Assembly (NCBI RefSeq): GCF_002086635.1
Contig: NZ_MVHD01000018.1
Span: 1 to 64,000, forward strand
Direction: 5' to 3'
DNA: 64,000 nucleotides
Source of the DNA: Mycobacterium alsense
GTDB taxonomy: Bacteria; Actinomycetota; Actinomycetes; Mycobacteriales; Mycobacteriaceae
In this document: in pieces, positions 40,023 through 48,849 of the stretch
How the letters are laid out: the number at the start of each line of letters is the position of its first letter
Numbering within the stretch: the first letter of the stretch is position 1
Notes under the pieces: model-generated
The model's input: only the letters and a program-made list of their open reading frames with translations
Told to the model about the DNA's origin: nothing
The model's database searches: none
Translations under genes and position numbers: made by a program

Positions 40023-40102
40023 AGCGAACGATGCTTCGCTACCACAAGTTCGCTACTACAAGTTCGCTACAAAAAGTTCGCTACCACAAGTTCGCTACAG
40101 GG
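40023..40102. promoter_or_regulatory. Array of five 14-bp tandem repeats with a dyad, likely operator
   Basis: The core TTCGCTAC recurs with an exact 14-bp period; units begin at about 40033, 40047, 40061, 40075 and 40089 (consensus AGTTCGCTACNACA). At the fabG5-proximal end, AGCGAA-N6-TTCGCT (40023-40040) forms an inverted repeat with the first unit. The array lies between the divergent fabG5 operon and the secreted Cys/Gly protein gene. An exact helical-offset array with a terminal dyad suggests a regulator binding site rather than simple slippage. Confidence 0.75.
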
Positions 40103-40139
40103 ATGTTTTACACATGTGGGTGCGTGGTATGCGACCCGC

Positions 40140-40499
40140 ATGTCCACGAAATTAACCCTCACGCAAAGACTGGTGGTGGGCGGGGCGGCGGCCGCGGCGA
40201 TCGCGGTCGCGCCGATCGCCGTCACCGGTTCCATGGCTTCGAGTGCTTTGGTGGCGGGGCCCACCGGCCCCGCGCCCACGCACGTCGTGTTCAAGGACCA
40301 GCCGGGCGGGGGCGGCTGCGACAACAACGGCAACTGCGGCTCCGGCGGCCAGAACAACGGGCCGGGCGGCGGCCCGGGCGGACAGGGCTGCGTGCCGGGG
40401 GTCGGCTGCGGCTCCGGCGGCCAGTTCGCCGGTCCCGGCGGCGTTCCCGGCGGCCAGGGCTGCCTGCCCGGCGTCGGCTGCGGCTCCGGCCACGGATAG
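40140..40499 (+). CDS. Secreted glycine/cysteine-repeat protein
   Basis: 119 residues from the ATG at 40140. Residues 1-40 form a signal peptide (basic start, then LVVGGAAAAAIAVAPIAVTG, with small residues at the likely cleavage site). The mature part is Gly-rich with three copies of a C-x5-CGSG motif: CDNNGNCGSGG, CVPGVGCGSGG and CLPGVGCGSGH, separated by GPGG.PGGQ linkers. The six cysteines could form three identical disulfide loops. I do not recognise a family. It is divergent from the fabG5 operon across the 14-bp repeats and convergent with the carboxylase gene (4-bp gap). Confidence 0.78.
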   Translation: MSTKLTLTQRLVVGGAAAAAIAVAPIAVTGSMASSALVAGPTGPAPTHVVFKDQPGGGGCDNNGNCGSGGQNNGPGGGPGGQGCVPGVGCGSGGQFAGPGGVPGGQGCLPGVGCGSGHG

Positions 40500-40503
40500 C
40501 GGT

Positions 40504-43500
40504 TCACCCCGAGCCCCCCGGGAGCCTGGAAATCCAGGCCCGGGAGTCGGCGGGGTCGATGACGTCGTCGAGCTCGAACGTGGTGGCCGCGCGTAGCGCC
40601 TTGCCGTGCTCGTAAGCCGCCGCGACGAGCTTGTCGAACAGCTTGTCGCGCTCGACCGGATCCGCCTCGGCCGCAAGCTCTTTGCTGAACCCGAGGCGCA
40701 CGGCTCCTTCCAGTCCCATGCCGCCGATCTCCCCGGTCGGCCACGCCACTGTGAATTGCGGCGCCCGAAACGAGCCGCCGGCCATCGCCATCGCACCCAG
40801 CCCGTAGCCTTTGCGCAGGATGATCATCCCCAGCGGCACAGTCAATTTCGCGCCGAGCACGAACATCCGGCCGAAGCGACGGACGGCGGCCTCCTTCTCC
40901 GCGTCCGGCCCGACCATGAATCCGGGGGTGTCGCACAGCGAGATCACCGGCAGCCGAAACGACTCGCACAGGGCGAGGAAGTCGCCCGCCTTGTCGGCGG
41001 CCTCCGCGTCGATCGCGCCACCGAGGTGGTGGGTGCTGTTGGCGATCAGGCCGTATGCCGTCCCCTCGACGCGCACCAGCGCGGTGACGATCCCGACGCC
41101 GTAGTCGGGCCGCAGCTCGAGGACGGATCCGACGTCGACGATCGAGTCGATCGCCTTGCGCACGTCGTACGCCCGTAATCGGTTCTCGGGCACCACATGT
41201 CGAATCAGCCGCGGATCGGGCACGTCCCAGTGGTCCACGCTGCCCTGGAAATACGACAGGTACTGCTTGGCCAGCGCGACCGCGTGCGCCTCGTCGCGGG
41301 CGACCAGGCTCACCACACCGTTGTGCCGCTGCACGTCGATCGGGCCGATCGCCTCCGGCGGGTACACGCCCAGACCGCCGCCCTCGATCATGGCCGGCCC
41401 GCCCATCCCGATGTTGGCGTCCGGGGTCGCGATGATCACGTCGCAGACCCCGGCCAGGGCCGCGTTGCCGGCGAAGCAGCGGCCCGAGACGATCGAAACC
41501 AGCGGGACCCGGCCGTTCAGGCCCGCCAGCATCCGGAAGGTCGGCACGTCCAGCCCGGCCACGCCCCCGACGTCGGTGTCGCCGGGCCTGCCCCCGCCAC
41601 CCTCGGCAAACAGCACCACCGGCAGGCGTTTTCGGCCCGCCAGCTCGAAGACGCGGTCGGTCTTGGCGTGGTTGCGCATGCCCTGCGTGCCGGCCAGCAC
41701 GGTGTAGTCGTAGGACGCGACGACCGCCTCGGCCGCGGCCCGCCCGAAACGCTCCGCGCCGATCGTGGCCAGGCCGGCGACCAGGCCGTCGGCGGGGGTG
41801 TTGGCGATCAGGTCCTCCTCGGAGCGCCGGCTGCGCTGGGCGGCGATGGCCAGCGCGCCGTATTCGACGAAGCTGCCCGGGTCGACCAGGTCGGCGATGT
41901 TCTCCCGGGCGGTGCGCCGCCCCTGCGCGTGCCGCTTGGTGACGGCCGCCTGCCGACCCCCGTCGAGGGTGAGCAGGTGGCGGTGGGCGACCTCGTCGAG
42001 GTCGGCGCGCGGTCGATCGAGATCCACTGCGGCCGAGGGTGATTCGCCCTCGGCGCCGGCGTCGGTGCGGGTGAACACCAGCAGCGGATCGCCGGTTCCG
42101 ACGACCTGGCCCGGCGCCACGAGCCTGCGGACCGTGCGCAGCGCGTCGGGGGCGGTGAGCACGTGCTGCATTTTCATCGCCTCGAGGACGACCAGCTGCC
42201 CGCCGGCGGCGACCTCGGCGCCCTCGGCGGCGACCTCGACCACGGTGCCGGCCAGTTGTGCGCGCAGCGCCTCCTCGCCGGGGTACAGCTCCACCGGGGC
42301 CACGCGCACGTCGTGCTGGTGCGCCAGCGCCGCGGCCGCCAGCTCGGGAAGCTTCCCGTCCAGGAAGTCCGTCGTGACCGGGCCCGACCCGATCTGACCG
42401 TCGCCCAGCAGCTCTCGCAGAATCCCGATGTTGGTGGCGACGCCCTCGATGGCGAATTCGCCCAGAGCGGTGCGCGCCTTGCGCACCGCCGCGGCCCACG
42501 ACGGCGCGCGCACGTGGGTGACGACCTTGGCCAGCAGCGAGTCGTAGCGCGGGCTGGTGATCAGGCCCGGCCGGCCGTAGGTGTCGACGCGGACACCGGG
42601 ACCGCCCGGCGGCGAGAACACCGTCACAGTGCCCGCCGCGGGCGCCACCGAGCCGTCGGCGGCCAAGGTCTCCATGTTGACACGGGCCTGGATCGCGATG
42701 CCCCGACGCGCGGCCGGCTCACCGATGACTTCGGTTCCGTCCGAAGCGATCCCGGCCGGAAGGCCCAGCGCGTAGTACGACGCGCCGCCGGCGATGGCCA
42801 GCTGGACGGCCACCAGGTCCACGCCGGTGGTTTCCTCGGTGACGGTGTGTTCGACCTGGATGCGCGGGTTGATCTCGAGGAACGCGAACTCGTCGCCGGC
42901 GACCAGGAACTCGACCGTGGCCAGCCCGCGCAGCCCGACCTTGGCGCACAGCCGCGCCGCGGCCTGGTGCAGAGCGCGGCGCAGCGCGTCCGAAAGCCCT
43001 TGTGCCGGGGCGACTTCAATCAGCTTCTGGTAGCGCCGCTGGATGCTGCAGTCGCGGTCGCCGAGGGCCAGGGCATGCGTCTGATGCCCGGCCGGCGCGC
43101 CCACCACCTGGACCTCGATGTGCCGCGCGGCGTCGAGGACCGCCTCGGCGAACAGCGCGGGATCGCCGAACCCGAGTCGCGCCTCCGCGGCGCAGTGGCG
43201 GTAGGCGGCGTCGACCTCGTCGGCGTCGCGCACCTTGCGCATTCCCCGGCCGCCGCCGCCGGCGAGCGCCTTGATCATGACGGCGCCGCCCCGGCGGGCG
43301 AGGAACGCCTTGACGTCCTCGACGCTGCTCGGCCCCTCGGTCGCCGGCAGCACCGGGACACCGGCGGCCGTCGCGGCGGCGCGGGCCGACGACTTGTTGC
43401 CGACCAGCTCGAGCACGCCGGGATCCGGGCCGACGAAGGTGTAGCCGGCCGCGGCGCAGGCGCGGGCGAATTCGGCGTTCTCGGCCAGGAACCCGTAGCC

Positions 43501-43737
43501 CGGGTGGATCAGCTCGGCACCGGACTTCTTGGCCGCCGCCAACACCTCGGCGTGGTCGAGGTAGGCGCCCGGTCCGGCGCCCGGCAGGCCGATCGCCTCG
43601 TCGGCGGCGTGCACGTGCGGGCTGTCCGCGTCATCTTCGGCGTATACCGCCACCGTCCGGATCCCCAATTCGGTTGCGGTGCGGATGATGCGCAGCGCGA
43701 TCTCACCGCGGTTGGCGATCAACAGGGCGGCGCTCAC
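40504..43737 (-). CDS. Single-chain multidomain long-chain acyl-CoA carboxylase
   Basis: 1077 residues containing all three acyl-CoA carboxylase functions. Biotin carboxylase: residues 1-450, with ATP-grasp glycine loop KALAGGGGRGMRKV and EINPRIQVEHTVTE. Biotin carrier: about 490-555, biotinylated Lys522 in EAMKM. Carboxyltransferase: about 590-1070, with AGTQG and GGG-rich loops. The organisation matches the single-chain LCC enzyme described from M. avium subsp. paratuberculosis, which carboxylates long-chain acyl-CoAs. The start overlaps the fadD stop by 4 bp, so an acyl-CoA synthetase and carboxylase are made together. Confidence 0.93.
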   Translation of the reverse strand: MSAALLIANRGEIALRIIRTATELGIRTVAVYAEDDADSPHVHAADEAIGLPGAGPGAYLDHAEVLAAAKKSGAELIHPGYGFLAENAEFARACAAAGYTFVGPDPGVLELVGNKSSARAAATAAGVPVLPATEGPSSVEDVKAFLARRGGAVMIKALAGGGGRGMRKVRDADEVDAAYRHCAAEARLGFGDPALFAEAVLDAARHIEVQVVGAPAGHQTHALALGDRDCSIQRRYQKLIEVAPAQGLSDALRRALHQAAARLCAKVGLRGLATVEFLVAGDEFAFLEINPRIQVEHTVTEETTGVDLVAVQLAIAGGASYYALGLPAGIASDGTEVIGEPAARRGIAIQARVNMETLAADGSVAPAAGTVTVFSPPGGPGVRVDTYGRPGLITSPRYDSLLAKVVTHVRAPSWAAAVRKARTALGEFAIEGVATNIGILRELLGDGQIGSGPVTTDFLDGKLPELAAAALAHQHDVRVAPVELYPGEEALRAQLAGTVVEVAAEGAEVAAGGQLVVLEAMKMQHVLTAPDALRTVRRLVAPGQVVGTGDPLLVFTRTDAGAEGESPSAAVDLDRPRADLDEVAHRHLLTLDGGRQAAVTKRHAQGRRTARENIADLVDPGSFVEYGALAIAAQRSRRSEEDLIANTPADGLVAGLATIGAERFGRAAAEAVVASYDYTVLAGTQGMRNHAKTDRVFELAGRKRLPVVLFAEGGGGRPGDTDVGGVAGLDVPTFRMLAGLNGRVPLVSIVSGRCFAGNAALAGVCDVIIATPDANIGMGGPAMIEGGGLGVYPPEAIGPIDVQRHNGVVSLVARDEAHAVALAKQYLSYFQGSVDHWDVPDPRLIRHVVPENRLRAYDVRKAIDSIVDVGSVLELRPDYGVGIVTALVRVEGTAYGLIANSTHHLGGAIDAEAADKAGDFLALCESFRLPVISLCDTPGFMVGPDAEKEAAVRRFGRMFVLGAKLTVPLGMIILRKGYGLGAMAMAGGSFRAPQFTVAWPTGEIGGMGLEGAVRLGFSKELAAEADPVERDKLFDKLVAAAYEHGKALRAATTFELDDVIDPADSRAWISRLPGGSG

Positions 43738-45281
43738 CGTAGCGGGTCACCCCATCGCACCTGCCCGCGGAGCTTGGTCTTGAGTAGCTTGCCGCCGGCG
43801 TTACGCGGCAACGCCTCGGTCACCACGGTGACGTACTGGGGAACCTTGAAATCGGCCAGCCTGGCGCCGCAGTGTTCGAGCACGGCCGGCACGTCGATCT
43901 CCGCGTCCCCGGCGACCAGGACGGCGCCGACCTTCTCGCCCATGACCTCGTCGGGCACCGCCAGCACGCAGGCGTCGGCGACGTTGGGCGCCCCCAGCAG
44001 CACCGCCTCGACCTCGACGCTGGACACGTTCTCGCCGCCGCGGTTGATGATGTCCTTGAGCCGGTCGATGATGTGCACCCGCCCCGCGTCGTCGACCCGG
44101 ACCACGTCGCCGGTGTGCAACCAGCCGTCCCTGATGGTCGCCGCGGTCGCCTCGGGCCGATTCCAGTAGCCCGCAGTGACATTGGCGCCGCGGGTGACCA
44201 GCTCGCCCACCCCGGGCTCGGCACCATCGGCCCGCTCACCGAAAGGGACCAGACCGAGGTCCACCGAGGGCACGGCGTAGCCGACGGAGTCGGCGTGCTC
44301 GACGGCGTCGCGGTCCGGCAGGACGGTCATCAGCGAGGCCGACTCGGTCATGCCGTAGCCGTTGAACACGGTGGCGCCGGCGAACGCCTCCTTCACCGAG
44401 GCCACCAGCGACGGCGCGATCGGTGCGCCGCCGTAGCCCACCCAACGCACGCCGGACACGTCGGCGCCGGCGAAGGCCTTGTGCCGCAACATCAACGCAT
44501 AGATCGCGGGAACGGTCACCATCACCGAAATGCGCTCTGCGGATAGCGTGGCGATCAACTCGTCGAGGTTGAGTGCGGGCATGATCACCGACGCGCCGCC
44601 GAGGCGGGTGGCGGCCAAAAGCTGTGAGTTGCACCCGGTCACGTGGAACAGCGGCACCGAGATCAGCGTGCGCATCGCTTCGCCGAGATCGCGCGGCTGA
44701 TCGAGGCACCGGATCGCGTTCTCGGTGTTGGTCAGGAACGCCTCGTGGGTGGTGGGCACGCCCTTGGGGTGGCCGGTGGTGCCCGACGTGTAGAACAGCG
44801 CGGCGGTGTCCGCGCGGCCGAGTTGCTCCGTCACGAAGGGCGGACCGTCGGGCAGCGGCGCGTCGGCGGAGAGGTCTATCCGCGCATCGGAGTCCGTCAG
44901 GACGAACTCGACCTCCGGTCGCGCCGAACGCGTATTGACCGCCACAACAACGCCGCCGGCCATCACGGCGCCCCAGAACGCCAGCACCCAGTCGGTGCCC
45001 GCGGGATGGCGCACGGCGACCCGGTCGCCGGGTTTCAGGCCGACCGCGCGCAACCCGCCGGCGACCCGCGCCGCGCGGTCCCACAGCTGCCGGTAGGTCA
45101 GCCGGCCACCGCCCAGCTCGACCACCGCCTCGCCGTCGGGGCGCGCGTCGACCTGCTCGGCGAGCATGTCCAGCAGGGTGGCGGGCAGCTCGTCGTAGCG
45201 CGGGATGCCGTCGGCGTCGCGGGACACCCCCGTCGTTGGGAATGGGTTGTGGTCCCGCGAGATTTCGATCACTGGAGGCAT
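43734..45281 (-). CDS. Acyl-CoA synthetase (AMP-binding, FadD type)
   Basis: 515 residues of the ANL superfamily. Core motifs: P-loop FYTSGTTGHPKG (about 166-177), GYGMTES, LHTGDVV, and the C-terminal catalytic lysine in PRNAGGKLLKTKL. It activates a carboxylic acid to its CoA thioester through an acyl-AMP. It is translationally coupled to the downstream acyl-CoA carboxylase and divergent from a thioesterase gene, pointing to a fatty-acid activation-carboxylation unit. Chain length is not evident. Confidence 0.92.
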   Translation of the reverse strand: MPPVIEISRDHNPFPTTGVSRDADGIPRYDELPATLLDMLAEQVDARPDGEAVVELGGGRLTYRQLWDRAARVAGGLRAVGLKPGDRVAVRHPAGTDWVLAFWGAVMAGGVVVAVNTRSARPEVEFVLTDSDARIDLSADAPLPDGPPFVTEQLGRADTAALFYTSGTTGHPKGVPTTHEAFLTNTENAIRCLDQPRDLGEAMRTLISVPLFHVTGCNSQLLAATRLGGASVIMPALNLDELIATLSAERISVMVTVPAIYALMLRHKAFAGADVSGVRWVGYGGAPIAPSLVASVKEAFAGATVFNGYGMTESASLMTVLPDRDAVEHADSVGYAVPSVDLGLVPFGERADGAEPGVGELVTRGANVTAGYWNRPEATAATIRDGWLHTGDVVRVDDAGRVHIIDRLKDIINRGGENVSSVEVEAVLLGAPNVADACVLAVPDEVMGEKVGAVLVAGDAEIDVPAVLEHCGARLADFKVPQYVTVVTEALPRNAGGKLLKTKLRGQVRWGDPLR

Positions 45282-45305
45282 GCCCGGTTCCTACTTTCCG
45301 GTGTC

Positions 45306-45317
45306 CTATCGTGATAG
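45306..45317. promoter_or_regulatory. Short dyad between fadD and the thioesterase gene
   Basis: CTATC-GT-GATAG is a perfect inverted repeat in the 62-bp gap between the divergent fadD and thioesterase starts. It is suitably placed for a regulator controlling both directions, but it is short and could be chance. Confidence 0.4.
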
Positions 45318-45343
45318 CGGTGACGATCGAGGATTCCGCCATC

Positions 45344-46153
45344 ATGCCCCAGGCGTTCTTCACTGTCGACGGCGACTCCTACTTGCCGACCACGCTGACG
45401 CAAGGACCGTGGGGCGCGGCGATGGGCGGACAGAACGTCGGCGGCCTACTGGCGTTTGGGATAGAGCGATCGGGCATCGACCCCGAGTTTCAGCCGGCGC
45501 GCCTGACCGTCGACCTGTTGCGCCCGGTCCTGCTCGAGCCGGTGCAGATAGCGACGTCGGTCCAGCGCGAGGGCCGGCGCATCCGCCTGGTCGACGGCGC
45601 GCTCGTGCAGCACGGCCGGACCGTCGCGCGCGCCAGTGCGCTGTTTTTGCGGCGCGGCGATCACCCCGACGGTCAGGTGTGGTCCGCCCCGGCGGAAATG
45701 CCGCCCCTTCCGCGGCGCTCCGACGGCTTCCCGGCGGACATGCCGTTCCTCATCTGGGGGTACGGCGCCACCGCCGAAGGCACCCCGGGCATCGCGGCCG
45801 GCGAGTGGGAACAGGCCCATTCGCAGAAGTTCGCGTGGACAAGGCTGTTCCGCCCGATGGTGCAGGGGTTCCCGCTGACGCCTTTCGTGCGCCTGGCCTT
45901 CGTCGGCGACGTCACGAGTTCGCTCACCCATTGGGGCACTGGCGGATTGCGCTACATCAACGCCGACTACACCGTCACCGCGAGCCGCCTGCCCGACGGC
46001 GAATTCCTCGGGCTGGCGGCCCAGAGTCACTACGGCAGCGAGGGCGTGGCCACCGGCACCGCAACCCTTTTCGACCGGCACGGGCCGATCGGCTCCAGCA
46101 CCGCGCTGGCCCTGGCGCAACCCGCCGATGCGTTCAAGCCGGCCTATCAGTAG
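45344..46153 (+). CDS. Acyl-CoA thioesterase family protein (double hotdog)
   Basis: 269 residues from the ATG at 45344, which has GAGGA 10 nt upstream; GTG codons at 45311 and 45320 are possible alternatives. Two hotdog halves are visible: FTVDGDSYLPTTLTQGPWGAAMGGQNVGGLLAFGIER and, in the C-half, HWGTGGLRYINADYTVTASR, as in TesB-like thioesterases. It would hydrolyse acyl-CoA. Divergence from the fadD-carboxylase operon suggests a shared pathway in which it releases or proofreads acyl-CoA. Convergent with the flavodoxin-like gene (1-bp gap). Confidence 0.87.
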   Translation: MPQAFFTVDGDSYLPTTLTQGPWGAAMGGQNVGGLLAFGIERSGIDPEFQPARLTVDLLRPVLLEPVQIATSVQREGRRIRLVDGALVQHGRTVARASALFLRRGDHPDGQVWSAPAEMPPLPRRSDGFPADMPFLIWGYGATAEGTPGIAAGEWEQAHSQKFAWTRLFRPMVQGFPLTPFVRLAFVGDVTSSLTHWGTGGLRYINADYTVTASRLPDGEFLGLAAQSHYGSEGVATGTATLFDRHGPIGSSTALALAQPADAFKPAYQ

Positions 46154-46154
46154 C

Positions 46155-46606
46155 TCAGTCCATCAGCTGAGCGGCTACCGTCGCGCCCAGTTCCCAGCAC
46201 GCCTCCAGGTCGGCCTTGCTGGGCTTGCCCGAAACCACCACGGTCTCAGCCGCTTTCGTCCACCCCAGCCCGGTGGTGATGGCATCGACGCCCCGTTCGG
46301 CGCCCTCGGTCCCCTGGTTGCCGTGCAGGTACAGCCCGAACGGACGCCCCCGCGTGGCGTCGAGGCACGGGTAGTAGCAGACGTCGAACGCGTGCTTGAG
46401 GGCCCCGCTCATGTAGCCGAGGTTGGCCGGGGTGCCCAGCACGTAGCCGTCGGCCTCGAGCACGTCGGACGGCGCCAGGGTCAGCGCGGGCCGGCGCACC
46501 ACCTCCACGCCCTCGATCTCGGGGTCGGTGGCGCCGGACAACACCGCCTCGAACATCTCCTGCGTGTGCGGCGACGGCGTGTGGTGCACGATCAGCAGCG
46601 TCTTGC

Positions 46607-46610
<4 letters not shown>
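46155..46610 (-). CDS. Flavodoxin-fold NAD(P)H-dependent oxidoreductase-like protein, Rv2771c-like
   Basis: 151 residues. The N-terminal phosphate loop HHTPSPHTQEM and the GTPANLGYMSGALKHAFDVCYYP segment match flavodoxin/WrbA-like FMN-binding proteins. Position and size match Rv2771c. The electron-transfer partner is unknown. The start ATG overlaps the stop of the upstream membrane-protein gene (ATGA), and dapB is the first gene of this run. Confidence 0.9.
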
Positions 46611-47826
<1,216 letters not shown>

Positions 47827-47957
47827 CTAGACCGGGGCGTTGTCGGGTCTCGAATTTGGAAGCTCTTTCACAGGTCGGCGCGCTATTGTTGATAACCACA
47901 GCGGCCAAAATTCATAGCGTGCTTTCCAATTCAGTCGGAAGCCAGAGGAGATGAGCT

Positions 47958-48287
47958 ATGGCGGCGCGATTTGCGGGCGTGGTGGCGGTAATTGGGCCAC
48001 TTTTGATCGCCGGAGCGGCGTGGGCGCCCCCGGCTCAGGCCGACGCCACCAGCTATCTCAACCACCTGCACAGCGCCGGTATCCGCGACTACGACCGCGG
48101 TGATGACGGGCTGCTGCAGGTGGGCCAGAAATTGTGCAATCAGATCACCTACGGCGCTTCTCCGGCGGAGCTGGTGGGCCTTGCGCTGCAACACTCCGAC
48201 GCCACGCTGGGCCCCAACGGGCTCACCCCGGAACAGGCCAACGCGCTCGTCGGCTACGCAATCGTCGATCTTTGTCCGGGCGCCTAA
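47958..48287 (+). CDS. DUF732 secreted protein
   Basis: 109 residues. A signal peptide (about 1-29, ending AQA-DA) precedes a DUF732 domain: SYLNHLHSAGI...DDGLLQVGQKLCNQITYGASPAEL......LTPEQANALVGYAIVDLCP. Two cysteines (LCNQ and DLCP) form the conserved disulfide of this small helical mycobacterial family. AGGAG precedes the ATG. A second DUF732 gene converges on it from the right, with 12-bp repeats between. Function is unknown. Confidence 0.9.
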   Translation: MAARFAGVVAVIGPLLIAGAAWAPPAQADATSYLNHLHSAGIRDYDRGDDGLLQVGQKLCNQITYGASPAELVGLALQHSDATLGPNGLTPEQANALVGYAIVDLCPGA

Positions 48288-48290
48288 CCC

Positions 48291-48356
48291 GATTTGGGGC
48301 CGGATTTGGGGCCGGATTTGGGGCCGGATTTGGGGTGGGTTTCAGGGTGGGTTTTA
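48291..48356. repeat. 12-bp tandem repeats between the two DUF732 genes
   Basis: GATTTGGGGCCG is repeated with 12-bp period: three exact copies (48291-48326), one with a single change, then two degenerate units ending at about 48356. The array begins 4 bp after the stop of the left DUF732 gene and runs to the stop of the right one. It shows strong strand asymmetry in G versus C. Confidence 0.9.
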
Positions 48357-48722
48357 GGGCACCGCGTATTCGGGGCAATATGACGCGGCGGCCGCGGCGA
48401 CCATGAACTGCACGTCGTCGTTCGATATGCCGTTGGTCTCATGCAATTCGTCGCTTTCCACGAGCGCGTTCATGCTGTAGCCGTCGGCCAGCAAGCGGCA
48501 GACGTTGTGCGCGAAACCGATCAGCTCCTGATCGCCATGCTCCATGGTGATGCCGCGCTCGTGGGCCGCGTTGAGAAACGCGGTGTCGCTGTTGGTGTCG
48601 GTGTCGTCGGCCTGCGCCGGCGCCGCGAGGGCGGTCGCCGCCCCAACGGATAGCGCCGCTATCGCCAACGAAATCCGGCGCGAGATCCGGCGCGAGATCC
48701 GGCGCGAGATCCGGCGGTTCAT
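48354..48722 (-). CDS. DUF732 secreted protein with an arginine-repeat signal peptide
   Basis: 122 residues from the ATG at 48720-48722. The n-region of the signal peptide is MNRRIS followed by RRIS repeats, from a 12-bp DNA repeat; a hydrophobic core and AQA-DD cleavage region follow. The mature DUF732 domain carries the paired cysteines (NVCRLL and SYCPEY). The repeated RR dipeptides are compatible with Tat-like or strongly Sec-dependent targeting, which I cannot decide. Convergent with the other DUF732 gene. Confidence 0.86.
   Translation of the reverse strand: MNRRISRRISRRISRRISLAIAALSVGAATALAAPAQADDTDTNSDTAFLNAAHERGITMEHGDQELIGFAHNVCRLLADGYSMNALVESDELHETNGISNDDVQFMVAAAAASYCPEYAVP
48673..48720. 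repeat. 12-bp coding repeat in the DUF732 signal peptide
   Basis: ATCCGGCGCGAG occurs three times in tandem (48673-48708) followed by a partial fourth. On the coding strand each unit adds one R-R-I-S tetrapeptide to the signal-peptide n-region, so unit number changes positive charge without frameshift. Confidence 0.88.
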
Positions 48723-48833
48723 GGTGCCGCATCGTAGCCGTTCGCCCGGCCGCGGTGGCTTTATCCCCAGTTGGCGGTTCATCCACAGCCACGGGTCTTG
48801 CGATGGCCGGCCCCGGCTTCCGCCGCATAAAAT

Positions 48834-48849
48834 TCGAACATGCATTCGA
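48834..48849. promoter_or_regulatory. SOS-box-like palindrome spanning the HNH gene start
   Basis: TCGAAC-ATGC-ATTCGA differs from the mycobacterial LexA operator TCGAAC-N4-GTTCGA at one base. The ATG of the HNH gene begins at 48840, inside the site, so LexA bound here would block both a leaderless start and transcription. LexA control of 13E12-family genes is known in M. tuberculosis. Confidence 0.7.

Noticed and set aside
40033-40102. CRISPR-like interpretation of the 14-bp repeats
   Set aside because: Units are contiguous with no unique spacers, far too short for CRISPR repeats, and no cas gene is present.
48765-48795. TTATCCCC and ATCCACAG motifs as DnaA boxes or an origin
   Set aside because: There are only one or two imperfect boxes, with no AT-rich unwinding tract and no dnaA-dnaN context.
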